DNA from: Amycolatopsis sp. MtRt-6
Lineage (GTDB): Bacteria > Actinomycetota > Actinomycetes > Mycobacteriales > Pseudonocardiaceae
NCBI RefSeq assembly: GCF_017308975.1
Contig: NZ_JADWPD010000025.1
Location: forward strand, 111,277-175,276
Direction of reading: 5' to 3'
DNA: 64,000 nucleotides
Shown piece after piece: positions 51,743 to 60,670 of this stretch. The number at the start of each line of letters is the position of its first letter. Position 1 is the first letter of the stretch. The position numbers and the translations under genes are program-made. The notes beneath the pieces were generated by a model. It saw only the letters and a program-made list of their open reading frames with translations. It did not search any database and was not told the DNA's origin.

Positions 51743-52780
51743 GTGCCGTTGTTTCACCCAGGATCAGATCCCCGTGACGAACCTACTCGGTTTGCGGAGA
51801 CTCCTTGGCGACGGCTGCGTGCTCTTCGGCATCATCCACCGGGCTGGGCAGCGCGAGGAATGCGGCAGACGGTCTTCAATGCAGCGCTCGAACAAGCCGA
51901 GCAGCTGTTCGCGGCGGCGGCGAACGTCGACTATGCCGCCCGACCGATCCTTGCATTCTACGGTCTCAGCCAGGCCGGCCGTGCGATAGCTGCGGCCGCG
52001 ACAGGCCAGGACAAGAATGCGTGGCAGCTAAAGGGACACGGGATCGAGGTGCCCAACCTCGGCCAGGAGCCCCCGCTATCTGATCTTGTTCTTCAGGACG
52101 ACGGCAAAGGTGGAAGCTTCACCACACTGGCTCGGTTTCTCTCGTCTGCCTCTCTAGAGAAACCGGTTGAGTTTCCCTTTCTCTGGAACTGCATACCGGA
52201 ACTGGTTAGTTCGAGCATCGGAGCGACAGACTACGACTTTCGTGTCCTTAGGCTCTACCTATCCGGGGCAATGCAAGGAATGAACCTCATCGGCTGGGTA
52301 GGCAGCGTTCCTGATCGTTTCCTCGAAGCTACCCACGCGGAGGTTTCGGAGTACCTTGCCAAGTATCCGGGTCTGGCGGGTGCCCAACTTATCGAGGATT
52401 TGTCCTCGTCTCCGGCCGCAGCGTTCAGGCCGACGGACGATGGGCGCAGGATCGTGTCCGTGGCCCGGTCGTGGCCTGCACCAGATGGCTACGACATCGA
52501 GGCGTTTGTCCGCGGGCGGCGGCGACGTTACCTCAGGGACGACGCCCATTGGGTCTTTCCGGCTCCCCCCGGTGCCGACACGGACATTCATCCCCTCATC
52601 GCGTGGTGGGGTGTCTTGTTCGCGCTGTCCATGCTGTCGCGGTACCACCCAGCAAGCTGGCTTCGACATCTCGACGTGAGTAGCCAATCGACAGCAGTCC
52701 CGCTGGAATTGGCGCTGGATGCTGCTCTGGAAGTCTGCCCCCAATTGATCCTCGATGGCATCCTCGAAGTCTCCCAATAG
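51743..52780 (+). CDS. YaaC-like protein
   Basis: This protein of about 345 residues resembles the YaaC family: ARPILAFYGLSQAGRAIAAAAT near the start and DIHPLIAWWGVLFALSMLSRYHPASW with AVPLELALDAAL near the end. The family has no proven function. GTG 51743 is chosen because GGAGG lies five bases upstream. GC is lower than in flanking phage genes, and the gene is not part of the packaging machinery, so it looks like cargo (moron) placed just before the terminase genes. A defence or anti-phage role is possible but is inference. Confidence 0.75.
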   Translation: MPLFHPGSDPRDEPTRFAETPWRRLRALRHHPPGWAARGMRQTVFNAALEQAEQLFAAAANVDYAARPILAFYGLSQAGRAIAAAATGQDKNAWQLKGHGIEVPNLGQEPPLSDLVLQDDGKGGSFTTLARFLSSASLEKPVEFPFLWNCIPELVSSSIGATDYDFRVLRLYLSGAMQGMNLIGWVGSVPDRFLEATHAEVSEYLAKYPGLAGAQLIEDLSSSPAAAFRPTDDGRRIVSVARSWPAPDGYDIEAFVRGRRRRYLRDDAHWVFPAPPGADTDIHPLIAWWGVLFALSMLSRYHPASWLRHLDVSSQSTAVPLELALDAALEVCPQLILDGILEVSQ

Positions 52781-52789
52781 CTGCAATGG

Positions 52790-53257
52790 GTGGTGAACGT
52801 GGGAAAACGAGGTCCTGATGCCAAGCCAACAGCGTTGCGCATTTTGCACGGCGACCGTAAGGATCGGATCAACGACGCCGAGCCGGTCCCGCCGACCGCC
52901 GAGATCGCGTGCCCGGATTGGGCATCGGAGCAGGCTCGTGAGATCTGGGCACGGCTGGCGCCGGGATTGGAGTCCCGCGGCGTTTTGACCGTCTGGGACG
53001 CCGACGCGTTTCTGGTGCTGTGCGAGGCCCTGGCCCGGTACCGGGCGGCTACGCAGCTGGTTAACGGGTCGGCGCTGCTGGTGCAGGGCGGATCAGGGCT
53101 GATGAAGAATCCTGCGCTGCAGGTGCAGGCGGAGGCCGAACGGACGTTCCTGACCTTCGCCTCGCGGTTCGGGCTGACCCCGTCTGATCGGGCGTCGATC
53201 AAGGTCGAGGTGTCCGATGCCGACACCTCCAAGGGCGCGGACCGCCTCCTCAGCTGA
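52790..53257 (+). CDS. Phage terminase small subunit, P27 family
   Basis: This protein of about 155 residues has the P27 pattern: GKRGPDAKPTALRILHGDRKDRIN at the start, REIWARLAPGLESRGVLTVWDADAFLVLCEALARY in the middle, and FASRFGLTPSDRASIKV near the end. It recognises phage DNA for packaging. The start is GTG 52790 or 52799. It overlaps the large subunit by 41 bp. Confidence 0.9.
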   Translation: MVNVGKRGPDAKPTALRILHGDRKDRINDAEPVPPTAEIACPDWASEQAREIWARLAPGLESRGVLTVWDADAFLVLCEALARYRAATQLVNGSALLVQGGSGLMKNPALQVQAEAERTFLTFASRFGLTPSDRASIKVEVSDADTSKGADRLLS

Positions 53258-54986
53258 CCCGCCGGCTACGGCATCCCAGCGAACGCGCTCCGGCAACCCG
53301 AAGACCCGCACACCACGAAACCCGAAACCGGGATCGGGGCTGCCGGAGTGCGGGCGCACTTTCGATGGCAGCACGTGCCGCCAACGCGGCGACCACCTCT
53401 GCGAACCTCGCGCCGACCATGCGGTCGCGTTCTGCCACGAAATCTGCGTCCACACCAAAGACCGCTGGGCCCGCCGCCCGTTCATCCTCTCGCCCTGGCA
53501 GCGAGACGGCATCGTCCGCCCCCTGTTCGGCGAAGTCCGCTGGGACCCCGAAGCCGAGTGCTACGTCCGCCGGTACCGGATCGGCTGGATCGAGCTAGCC
53601 CGCAAGAACGGCAAGAGCGAGCTCCTGGCCTTCGTCGCGCTCTACATGCTCTGCGGCGACGGCGTGGAGTCTGCGGAGATCTACGGCTGCGCCCGCGACA
53701 CCGACCAGGCCAAGCTCGTCTTCAAGGTTGCCGCCCGCATGGTTGCACTCTCCCCGGTGCTGTCTCGGCGGCTGCGGGTGATCGAGCATTCCGCCCGCAT
53801 CGTCGACGAGAAGACCAACAGCGTCTACGCCGTCGTCCCGTCCGATGCGCTGGGTAACCTCGGTTCGAACCCGTCGTGCGTGATTTTCGACGAGGTGCTG
53901 ACCCAGCCCAACGCGGACTTCTGGAACGCCATGCGCACCGGCATGGGCACCCGCCTCGAACCCCTCCTGCTGGCCGCCACCACGGCGGGCGACGACCCGA
54001 GCTCGTTCGCCAAGGCGGAGCACGACGAATGCGTCAAGATCGCCGACGCCCCTGAGAGGGCGCCGCACCGGTTCGTCTACCTGCGCAACCTGCCCGAGGA
54101 CGCCGACCCGTGGGACGAGGCCAACTGGTACCACTCCAACCCCGCCCTCGGCGACTTCCTCTCCCTCGCTGCCCTACGCGAAGAAGCCCTCGAAGCTCGC
54201 AACGACCCGGCCAAGGAGAACGTGTTCCGCCAGTACCGGCTCAACCAGTGGGTCGCCCAGTCGACCCGGTGGATGCCGATGCACCTCTACCAGCTCTGCG
54301 TCGGCACCGTGGTGGACGAGCCTGGCCGGCTACGCGAGCAGCACGCCCGCCGCCCCGCCTGGGGTGGACTCGACCTGGCCTCGAAGCTGGACCTGACCGC
54401 GTGGTGCCTGATCGTGCCGGACGGCGTCGACGGCCACGTCTCCGCGCTTTGGCGGTTCTGGCTTCCCGAAGCTGGAGTCGCCTTCCTAGACGAGCACACC
54501 GATGGCCGGATCTCTCGCTGGGTCGAGCAAGGCTGGATTGCCGCCACCCCCGGCGAGGTCATCGACTACGACGTCATCGAGAACGACATCACCGCCGACA
54601 CCGGCCTGCTGCGCGTCGCCGAGATCGACTACGACGAATGGTCCGGCGAACCCGTCCGCCAGAGACTGGAGAAGCGGACTGGAGTGCCGATGTACCCGGT
54701 CCCGCAGACTTATAAGGCCATGACCCACGGTATGACCGAACTCATGACCCTTACCCGGTCCCGTGCCTGGTCCCACCACGGCAACCCCGTCGCCGAGTAC
54801 TGCTTCGACTCCGTCGAAGTCCGCCACCCGCCCGGCGAACCCGACCTGATCCGGCCCGACAAGCCGCAACGCAGCAAGACCGGGAAACGGATCGACGCTG
54901 TCCCTACGGCCGCGATGGCCGTTTCAGGCTGGCGATTGAGAGGTCAGAAGCGCGCCAAATCTGGAAAGATGATCGTCATGAGTTAG
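53217..54986 (+). CDS. Phage terminase large subunit
   Basis: This 589-residue packaging motor has a basic Pro/Arg/Thr-rich N-terminal extension, then an ATPase domain with Walker A-like LARKNGKSE (about residue 127) and Walker B CVIFDEV, and a nuclease domain with the RNase-H-like strand WGGLDLASKLDLTAW and further acidic residues (DYDVIENDI). This is the Terminase_1-type layout. The length is normal and the gene appears intact. The 3' end overlaps the minus-strand gene at 54976 by 11 bp. Confidence 0.93.
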   Translation: MPTPPRARTASSADPPATASQRTRSGNPKTRTPRNPKPGSGLPECGRTFDGSTCRQRGDHLCEPRADHAVAFCHEICVHTKDRWARRPFILSPWQRDGIVRPLFGEVRWDPEAECYVRRYRIGWIELARKNGKSELLAFVALYMLCGDGVESAEIYGCARDTDQAKLVFKVAARMVALSPVLSRRLRVIEHSARIVDEKTNSVYAVVPSDALGNLGSNPSCVIFDEVLTQPNADFWNAMRTGMGTRLEPLLLAATTAGDDPSSFAKAEHDECVKIADAPERAPHRFVYLRNLPEDADPWDEANWYHSNPALGDFLSLAALREEALEARNDPAKENVFRQYRLNQWVAQSTRWMPMHLYQLCVGTVVDEPGRLREQHARRPAWGGLDLASKLDLTAWCLIVPDGVDGHVSALWRFWLPEAGVAFLDEHTDGRISRWVEQGWIAATPGEVIDYDVIENDITADTGLLRVAEIDYDEWSGEPVRQRLEKRTGVPMYPVPQTYKAMTHGMTELMTLTRSRAWSHHGNPVAEYCFDSVEVRHPPGEPDLIRPDKPQRSKTGKRIDAVPTAAMAVSGWRLRGQKRAKSGKMIVMS

Positions 54987-55584
54987 ATTGCGAGTCGATA
55001 TCGCGTTGATCAACCAGGACATCGGCGCGAGCCAAGTCCTTTATTCGTCCTCGCGCAGTGGCTAATTGTGCGAGCACATTGCCCACCTTGACGGCGTCGA
55101 CCTCTGCACCATCAGCTCTAAGCCGCTCCATCTTCACGACGGTGGATGTTATCCTCATGGCCTCGCCGACTATCTTTTCAATTTCGTCATTTATTACTCT
55201 GCTGCCAATTATTTCGAGGCGATTTGTTGCCGCCTGCAGTCGATTATACTGACTGTACAGGTCGTCGACTTCGACCTCTGGCAGGCTGACACCTTCTGCG
55301 AGTCCGGGAAAGATTGTCCTTCCGAGAATTGCTGACGATCTCCACCAGTCGTCGAAGGAATCGAGGAACTCCTGATAGGCAAGGACTCGCTCGGATCTCC
55401 AGTCCGCCAGCGAGTCATGAAATAGTCGTTTATTAAATACCTCAATCTCACGTGCGTGCCGCACGTCTTCGCGATCACGTTCGCGCAGCCAGCGACGATC
55501 CTCTCTCTTCGACGCGATGAGCTGACCGCCCCAACTGCCAGCCAACGCGCCAACGAATCCCAACACAGCAGCCCACCAGGTCAT
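54976..55584 (-). CDS. Membrane-anchored coiled-coil protein, cargo gene
   Basis: The 202-residue protein starts with one transmembrane helix (TWWAAVLGFVGALAGSWGGQLI), followed by a very charged coiled-coil-like part (SKREDRRWLRERDREDVRHAREIEVFNKRL) and a helical C-terminus. ATG 55584 is chosen because it places the hydrophobic segment at the N-terminus. It is on the opposite strand between terminase and portal, has much lower GC than its neighbours, and so looks recently acquired. A superinfection-exclusion or defence role is possible but not shown. Confidence 0.7.
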   Translation of the reverse strand: MTWWAAVLGFVGALAGSWGGQLIASKREDRRWLRERDREDVRHAREIEVFNKRLFHDSLADWRSERVLAYQEFLDSFDDWWRSSAILGRTIFPGLAEGVSLPEVEVDDLYSQYNRLQAATNRLEIIGSRVINDEIEKIVGEAMRITSTVVKMERLRADGAEVDAVKVGNVLAQLATARGRIKDLARADVLVDQRDIDSQSNS

Positions 55585-55608
55585 GCCTGCCAGCTTAGGA
55601 GGTGACCT

Positions 55609-57141
55609 ATCGCGGTCTTCGAAGCCAGCGAGTTGACGCCGGAAGCGTGGATCACTCGCGTCTCTCGGCAGCACAATGCGCAAATCCCACAGCTGGAGTT
55701 GCTGGACTCGTACTACGAGGGCGAGCAGTCGCTGTCCTACATGCACCCGGAGCTGCTGCGTCGGCTGGACAACCGGGTGCGCCAGGTAGTGGTGAACTGG
55801 CCCGAGCTAGTCGTGGACAGCCTTGACGAGCGGTTGGACGTGACCGGGTTCCGGCTCGGCGGCGAGCAGGAGGCTGACCGCGAGCTGTGGCGGATCTGGC
55901 AGGCAAACCGCCTCGGCCTGCACTCCGGCCAAGCCCACGTGGACGCGCTCGCGCTGGGGCGGTCGTTCGCGATCGTCGGCACGAACGAGCAGGACTCGAG
56001 TGCGCCGCTGGTGACGATCGAGTCTCCGTTCGACGTCCACGTCGACCTGGACCCGCGTACCCGCGAGGTCCGCGCCGCCCTGAAGCGCCAGTACGCCGAG
56101 GAGGGCGACGGGGACCTGGCGGAGGCTTACGCCACGCTGTACCTGCCGAACGAGACGATTTGGTACACCTCCGACAACTCCGGCGGGAACTGGACCGAGA
56201 CCGACCGCGACGAGCACGGCATGGGTGTCGTCCCGGTCGTGCCGCTGGTGAACCGGCCGCGGATCCGACGCCGCCGCTACGCCCTCCCGCGCCTCGGGCG
56301 CTCCGAGCTGGCGAGCGTGCTGCCCTTGTCCGACGCGGCGTGCAAGATCGCCACGGACATGATGGTGTCCGCCGAGTTCCACGCGATGCCGAGACGGTAC
56401 GCGCTGGGCTTCGACAAGAACGACTTCGTCGACAGCAACGGCAACCCGCTCACTCCCTGGCAGGCGGTCGCCGGCGTGCTGTGGGCCTCGGCGAAATCTC
56501 CGAAAGAGGACGGTGTCGCGGTCGGGCAGTTCCCCGAGGCGGACCTCTCCAACTTCCACAACACCCTCGCCGCGCTCGCGCGGCTGGTCGCGTCGCTGTC
56601 CGGGTTGCCGCCGCACTTCCTCGGCTACAGCACCGAGAACCCCGCGTCGGCGGACGCGATCCGCTCCTCGGAGTCCCGGCACATCAAGCGAGCCGAACGG
56701 CGTCAGGCGTCCTTCGGCGACGGCTGGGAACGCGTGGCCCAGCGGATCCTGCACGTCCGCGACGGTCGGGTACCGGAGGAGGCCGCGCGGGTGGAGACGC
56801 AGTGGATGGACCCGGCCACGCCGACGTTCGCCGCGCAGGCCGACGCCGTGGTCAAGCTCTACAGCGCGGACAAGCTGCTGCCGCGCCGGGCCGCGCGCCG
56901 GGCGCTGGACTACTCCGACGCGCAGATCCAGGACATGGAGGCCGAGGACCAGGAGGCTTACGCCCGCGCCGCCGGAGGAGACCTGGCCGCCAGCTACGGC
57001 CCCAAGCCCACCCAGGACGACCCCCAGCCGCCGCAGGACGCGCCCGCCCCTGAGCGGCCGAGCATCGTCGCCGGGACACGGCTGCGGCCCGCGACGGCCG
57101 TGCAGTTCCAGGAGCCCGTCTACGCCGGGACGCTACGGTGA
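55609..57141 (+). CDS. Phage portal protein, SPP1 gp6-like, possible ATC start
   Basis: The portal of about 510 residues begins FEASELTPEAWITRV, then LLDSYYEGEQSLSYMHPELLRRL, with VVNWPELVVDSLDERLDVTGF and GLPPHFLGYSTENPASADAIRSSESR further on; all are typical of SPP1-type actinophage portals. The only conventional start in frame is TTG 55633, which lacks a ribosome site. An ideal AGGAGG (55597-55602) lies six bases before an ATC codon at 55609, and starting there gives the usual AVFEASELTPE N-terminus. An ATC start, or a base error at an original ATG, is therefore likely. Confidence 0.92.
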   Translation: MAVFEASELTPEAWITRVSRQHNAQIPQLELLDSYYEGEQSLSYMHPELLRRLDNRVRQVVVNWPELVVDSLDERLDVTGFRLGGEQEADRELWRIWQANRLGLHSGQAHVDALALGRSFAIVGTNEQDSSAPLVTIESPFDVHVDLDPRTREVRAALKRQYAEEGDGDLAEAYATLYLPNETIWYTSDNSGGNWTETDRDEHGMGVVPVVPLVNRPRIRRRRYALPRLGRSELASVLPLSDAACKIATDMMVSAEFHAMPRRYALGFDKNDFVDSNGNPLTPWQAVAGVLWASAKSPKEDGVAVGQFPEADLSNFHNTLAALARLVASLSGLPPHFLGYSTENPASADAIRSSESRHIKRAERRQASFGDGWERVAQRILHVRDGRVPEEAARVETQWMDPATPTFAAQADAVVKLYSADKLLPRRAARRALDYSDAQIQDMEAEDQEAYARAAGGDLAASYGPKPTQDDPQPPQDAPAPERPSIVAGTRLRPATAVQFQEPVYAGTLR

Positions 57142-58115
57142 CCGCGCCGTCGACGAGCCCGGATACCGCCTACTACCTCGACCAGCAACGCGTCCTGCGC
57201 GCCGCCGTCGACCGCGCGCAGTCGGCTTGGGTGCAGTTGCCCGCCGGGCCGGACACGGTCGATGTCTGGACCGAGCAGGTCCGGCCGGAGGTGGTCGCGG
57301 CGGTGGAGCAAGCGCAGGCCGACTCGGTGGCGCTGGCGCCGTTGTACGTCGCGGCGACGCTTGCGGCGGCCGGGGTGGTGTCCGCGCCGCTAGGCGTCCT
57401 CGTCGCGCGGGCTTGGGTTGGACACGCGACGACCGGACTTCCGCTGGTCGCGCTGATGGATTTCGCATTTCGCCACTTCCGCCGGACCCTTACGCTCGGG
57501 GTGGCGCTGAGCGAGGCACGGACGATGGGGCTGGCGCGGCTGCTGCGCTACGTCGCCACCGAGACCGCTGACGCTGGACGTCTGGCCACGACGGCGGCCG
57601 CGGTGCTCGAACCGGAGATCGCTGGCTACGAGCGGGGCGTGCACCTGCCCGCATGCGGGCGGTGCATCCAGCTCACGGGCCGGTTGTACCGCTACAGCAC
57701 CGGCTTCCTGCGCCACCCTAACTGCGACTGCACCATGCACCCGGTCACCCGCGACCAGTGGCGCACCGGCCGCCCCGCCAACACCCCACGTGCCCTGTTC
57801 GACCGGATGACTTACGCCCAGCAGAACAAGGCGTTCGGCACCCACGCCGCGACCGCGATCCGCGCCGGGGCCGACATCTCCCGCGTCGTCAACGCCCGCC
57901 GGCACGGCGCCGTCTACACCGCCGGAAACCACGAGTACACCCGCGAGGCCACCACCGTGCGCGGCGTCGGCGGCCAGCTCGGCGACCTCGCCAAGCGAGG
58001 CCGCCGTTACCGCACCACCGGCCTTGCGCGCCCGACACCCGCGCAGTTGGTCAACGCGACCCAAGACGAATCTGAACTGGTCAGGCAGCTTCGTCGGTTT
58101 GGCTACCTGCGCTAG
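57138..58115 (+). CDS. Phage minor head protein, MuF/VG15-like
   Basis: This 325-residue protein starts at GTG 57138, overlapping the portal stop. The first half is helical. The C-terminal part has PACGRCIQLTGRLYRYSTGFLRHPNCDCTMHPV, the Cys/His pattern of MuF-like capsid morphogenesis proteins. It is placed between portal and scaffold as usual. Its end overlaps the 3' end of a minus-strand repressor gene by 35 bp. Confidence 0.85.
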   Translation: MTAPSTSPDTAYYLDQQRVLRAAVDRAQSAWVQLPAGPDTVDVWTEQVRPEVVAAVEQAQADSVALAPLYVAATLAAAGVVSAPLGVLVARAWVGHATTGLPLVALMDFAFRHFRRTLTLGVALSEARTMGLARLLRYVATETADAGRLATTAAAVLEPEIAGYERGVHLPACGRCIQLTGRLYRYSTGFLRHPNCDCTMHPVTRDQWRTGRPANTPRALFDRMTYAQQNKAFGTHAATAIRAGADISRVVNARRHGAVYTAGNHEYTREATTVRGVGGQLGDLAKRGRRYRTTGLARPTPAQLVNATQDESELVRQLRRFGYLR

Positions 58116-58428
58116 GCGGCTGAGCCTTGCGCATCACCTGGTAGATCGTGATCAAAGCCTCGCGCTGCTCTTTCGGCAGATCGCACTGTCGCAGCACCCG
58201 CAGGACGTCATCGTCATCGAACATCTGCGACTGCACGGCGGCGACCAGCTTGTCCCGCGAGATCTGCAACGCCGCCGCCAGGTCCTTCCCATCGCACGAG
58301 GGCAGCGCGACACCGCGCTCCCACTCCGACACGGCTACCTGCGTCCGGCCGACAAGCCCCCCGAGCTGAGCCTGGGTGAGCCCAAGTCTGAGCCGGTTTT
58401 CCCTGATCAAGGTGCCAATAGCGCTCAT
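58081..58428 (-). CDS. XRE-family transcriptional regulator
   Basis: This 115-residue protein starts at ATG 58428 (the frame is open further, but the HTH family N-terminus starts here). It has a classical lambda-repressor-type HTH: IGTLIRENRLRLGLTQAQLGGLVGRTQVAVSEWERG. The C-terminal part is helical. It lies backwards inside the head module, and an inverted repeat directly upstream separates it from the scaffold gene, suggesting autoregulation and perhaps control of late genes. Confidence 0.85.
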   Translation of the reverse strand: MSAIGTLIRENRLRLGLTQAQLGGLVGRTQVAVSEWERGVALPSCDGKDLAAALQISRDKLVAAVQSQMFDDDDVLRVLRQCDLPKEQREALITIYQVMRKAQPPSAGSQTDEAA

Positions 58429-58431
58429 ATC

Positions 58432-58452
58432 GCCAGTATAAGCAGTACTGGC
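58432..58452. promoter_or_regulatory. Operator-like inverted repeat between repressor and scaffold genes
   Basis: GCCAGTA (58432-58438) and TACTGGC (58446-58452) flank seven bases, and CAGTA is repeated in the spacer and just beyond. It lies three bases upstream of the XRE start codon and 26 bp before the scaffold gene. Confidence 0.65.
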
Positions 58453-58477
58453 AGTAGACCCGTAGGAGAACACCCGA

Positions 58478-59152
58478 ATGGCCGACGCTCATGTCCCGAT
58501 AGCTCCTGCAGCGGATGCACCTGTACCAGGAGCAGCAACGACTGACCCGCCGCAGTCGAAAGGCTCACCCACGCCCGCAACGGACTCCAAGGCGGAGGTG
58601 CTGCACACCAACGCCGTCGACTACAAGACGCTCTTCGAGCAGGCCCAGAGCAAGCTCGCGAGCGCCGAGCAGACCGCGAAGGACCACAAGGCGAAGGCGG
58701 CGAAGCTCGACGAACTGGAGGCCTCGCAGCAGTCCGATGCGGAGAAGGCCGCAGCGCGCGCAAGCGCGGCCGAGGCCCAGGTCACCACGCTCCGACGGCG
58801 GGCGGTGGACGCTGAGATCCGAGCAGCCGCCGGGTCCGGCTGGGCCGACCCGACCGACGCACCCCGGTACCTCGACGACAAGGACCGCTACGTCGGCGAA
58901 GACGGTGAGATCGACACCGCCGCCATCACCACTGACCTCGCGGCCGTGCTGCTCGCCCGCCCGCACCTGGCCCGCAGCGACGCTCCGCCGCCCGGGCGGC
59001 GTCCAGCGCCGGACCCGTCGCAGGGTGCCCGCCAGTCGGGGCCCGCCGGCCACGACGCGCAGATCGCCGAAGCCGAGAAGAACGGCGACTGGGCCACCGC
59101 CATCAGCCTCAAGAACCAGCGTCTCGCCGAGCAGGCCGCCCAGCAGCGCTAA
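58478..59152 (+). CDS. Phage scaffolding protein
   Basis: This 224-residue protein has a Pro/Ala-rich N-terminus, a long coiled coil (about 50-110; FEQAQSKLASAEQTAKDHKAKAAKLDELEASQQSDAEKAAAR is the region) and a C-terminal charged helix (QIAEAEKNGDWATAISLKNQRLAEQAAQ) typical of siphovirus scaffolds that bind the capsid protein. It lies directly before the major capsid gene. ATG follows AGGAG. Confidence 0.85.
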   Translation: MADAHVPIAPAADAPVPGAATTDPPQSKGSPTPATDSKAEVLHTNAVDYKTLFEQAQSKLASAEQTAKDHKAKAAKLDELEASQQSDAEKAAARASAAEAQVTTLRRRAVDAEIRAAAGSGWADPTDAPRYLDDKDRYVGEDGEIDTAAITTDLAAVLLARPHLARSDAPPPGRRPAPDPSQGARQSGPAGHDAQIAEAEKNGDWATAISLKNQRLAEQAAQQR

Positions 59153-59191
59153 CCCGCGCACCCTGATCTATAAATCGTTTATGGAGGTTCC

Positions 59192-60187
59192 ATGCCTGGT
59201 GTGGCCGCGATCGCCAACACCTACAACTCCCCGAACTTCGTCGGCGAACTGTTCGCCCTGACCCCGACCGACACCCCGTTCCTGTCCGCGATCGGCGGGC
59301 TGACCGGCGGCAAGCGCGCCAACGCCGTCGTGCACACCTGGCAGGTCTACGACCTGCGCGCCCCCGACCCGAACCGGCAGCGCCTCGAAGGCGCCGACGC
59401 CCCACCGCCCGAGACCCGGGTACGTGGCACGGACCGGAACGTGGTGGAGATCCACCAGGAGACCATCGGCGTCACCTACACCCGCCAGGCCACCCAGCAG
59501 ATGTTCGCCGCCACCGGCTCGGCCAACGCGAACGCTGCCAGCATCCAGGGCACCAACCCGGTGACCAACGAGATGGACTGGCAGACCCGCCAAGCCTTGA
59601 TCCAGATCGGCCGCGACGTCGAAGTCTCGTTCGTCACCGGGACGTTTCAGGAACCCACCGACAACTCCAAGACCCGGCGGACGCGCGGCATCCTGGACGC
59701 GACCAAGACGAACGTCATCACCAACGCCACGGCGGCCGCGCTGACCGAGGCGATGATCCTCGACTTGCTGCAGAAGGTCTGGCTCAACGGCGGCATCCAG
59801 GTCTCCGAGACCGCCACCCTGATGTGCGGGGCGTGGCAGAAGCGGATGCTGACCGCGGAGTTCATCACGAAGAAGAACTACCGCGAGCAGACCCGCAACG
59901 TCGGCGGCGTCTCCGTCACCACGATCGAGACGGACTTCGGCACGCTCAACGTGATGCTCAACCGCTACATGCCCGCCGACACCGTCGAGGTCGTCTCGCT
60001 CGACCAGTGCGCCCCGGTCCTGCTCGAAACCCCTGGCAAGGGCTTCCTGTTCTCCGAGCCGCTGGCTAAGACCGGCTCGGTGGACAAGGCCCAGATCTAC
60101 GGCGAGATCGGCCTGGAATACGGGCCCGAGATCGCCCACGGCAAGATCACCGGACTGACCACCGGCCCGGCGGGAAGTGGTAGCTGA
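59192..60187 (+). CDS. Major capsid protein, SU10 type
   Basis: This 331-residue protein is similar to the SU10 major capsid family (DUF5309): FVGELFALTPTDTPFLSAIGGLTGG, THTWQ-like VVHTWQVYDLR, TTIETDFGTLNVMLNRYMPADTVEVVSLDQC, GEIGLEYGPEIAHGKITGL. It has an HK97-like fold by family. Its stop shares one base with the next start (TGATG). Confidence 0.92.
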   Translation: MPGVAAIANTYNSPNFVGELFALTPTDTPFLSAIGGLTGGKRANAVVHTWQVYDLRAPDPNRQRLEGADAPPPETRVRGTDRNVVEIHQETIGVTYTRQATQQMFAATGSANANAASIQGTNPVTNEMDWQTRQALIQIGRDVEVSFVTGTFQEPTDNSKTRRTRGILDATKTNVITNATAAALTEAMILDLLQKVWLNGGIQVSETATLMCGAWQKRMLTAEFITKKNYREQTRNVGGVSVTTIETDFGTLNVMLNRYMPADTVEVVSLDQCAPVLLETPGKGFLFSEPLAKTGSVDKAQIYGEIGLEYGPEIAHGKITGLTTGPAGSGS

Positions 60188-60366
60188 TGAAGTTCACCAG
60201 CACCAAGTACCCGCAGCTGGTCGTGCACGACCTCGGCGTGACCTTCGTCGACGGCGAGGCCGAGGTGAACAACAAGGCCGCCGTCGACGCGCTCAAGGCT
60301 CTGCCGCCGGAGCTCGGAGTACGCGCGGCAGGTGGCCGTCCGCCGAAGGACCCGGCGGACGTGTAG
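60187..60366 (+). CDS. Small head-associated protein, 59 residues
   Basis: An ATG at 60187 overlaps the capsid stop (TGATG) and opens a 59-codon frame starting MKFTSTKYPQLVVHDLGVTF, with a C-terminal RPPKDPADV. Small proteins of this pattern commonly follow SU10-type capsid genes in actinophages; function is unknown. Coupled translation supports it. Confidence 0.7.
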   Translation: MKFTSTKYPQLVVHDLGVTFVDGEAEVNNKAAVDALKALPPELGVRAAGGRPPKDPADV

Positions 60367-60375
60367 CAGTGTGGA

Positions 60376-60558
60376 TCATGGCTTACGGCCCCAGAATGCC
60401 CGGACCATTTCCGCGAAGGCGCGAATCACTTCAGCGAAGGCTTTGAGCCCGGCTGGGCCGCGCTCATTGGCAAGGTCACGGCTGACGCGGAGTAGCGCGA
60501 TGAAGCACACGCTGATGCAGACGAAGGCGACGCAGGCGGCTGCCAACACCGAACTCAC
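60376..60558 (-). CDS. Small membrane protein, possible cargo
   Basis: This 60-residue ORF starts at GTG 60558. It has one strong transmembrane helix (VLAAACVAFVCISVCFIALL) and an amphipathic basic C-terminus (AFAEVIRAFAEMVRAFWGRKP). It is on the opposite strand between capsid and connector genes, in an AT-richer 440-bp gap. It resembles small superinfection-exclusion proteins in size and topology only. Confidence 0.5.
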   Translation of the reverse strand: MSSVLAAACVAFVCISVCFIALLRVSRDLANERGPAGLKAFAEVIRAFAEMVRAFWGRKP

Positions 60559-60670
60559 GGAAACTCCAGTGCACCGATCGGCACGAGGGGCCCGGAACCC
60601 TCGAAGATCGACTCTGGTAGTTCAACGTGTCGGTGTTCAGTTGTAATGAGGCCGATGTCAGCCTGCAGCT

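Noticed and set aside
53860..53885. GGTTCGAACCC resembling a tRNA T-loop
   Set aside because: It lies inside the terminase ATPase coding sequence (GNLGSNPSCV) with no acceptor or anticodon stems around it.
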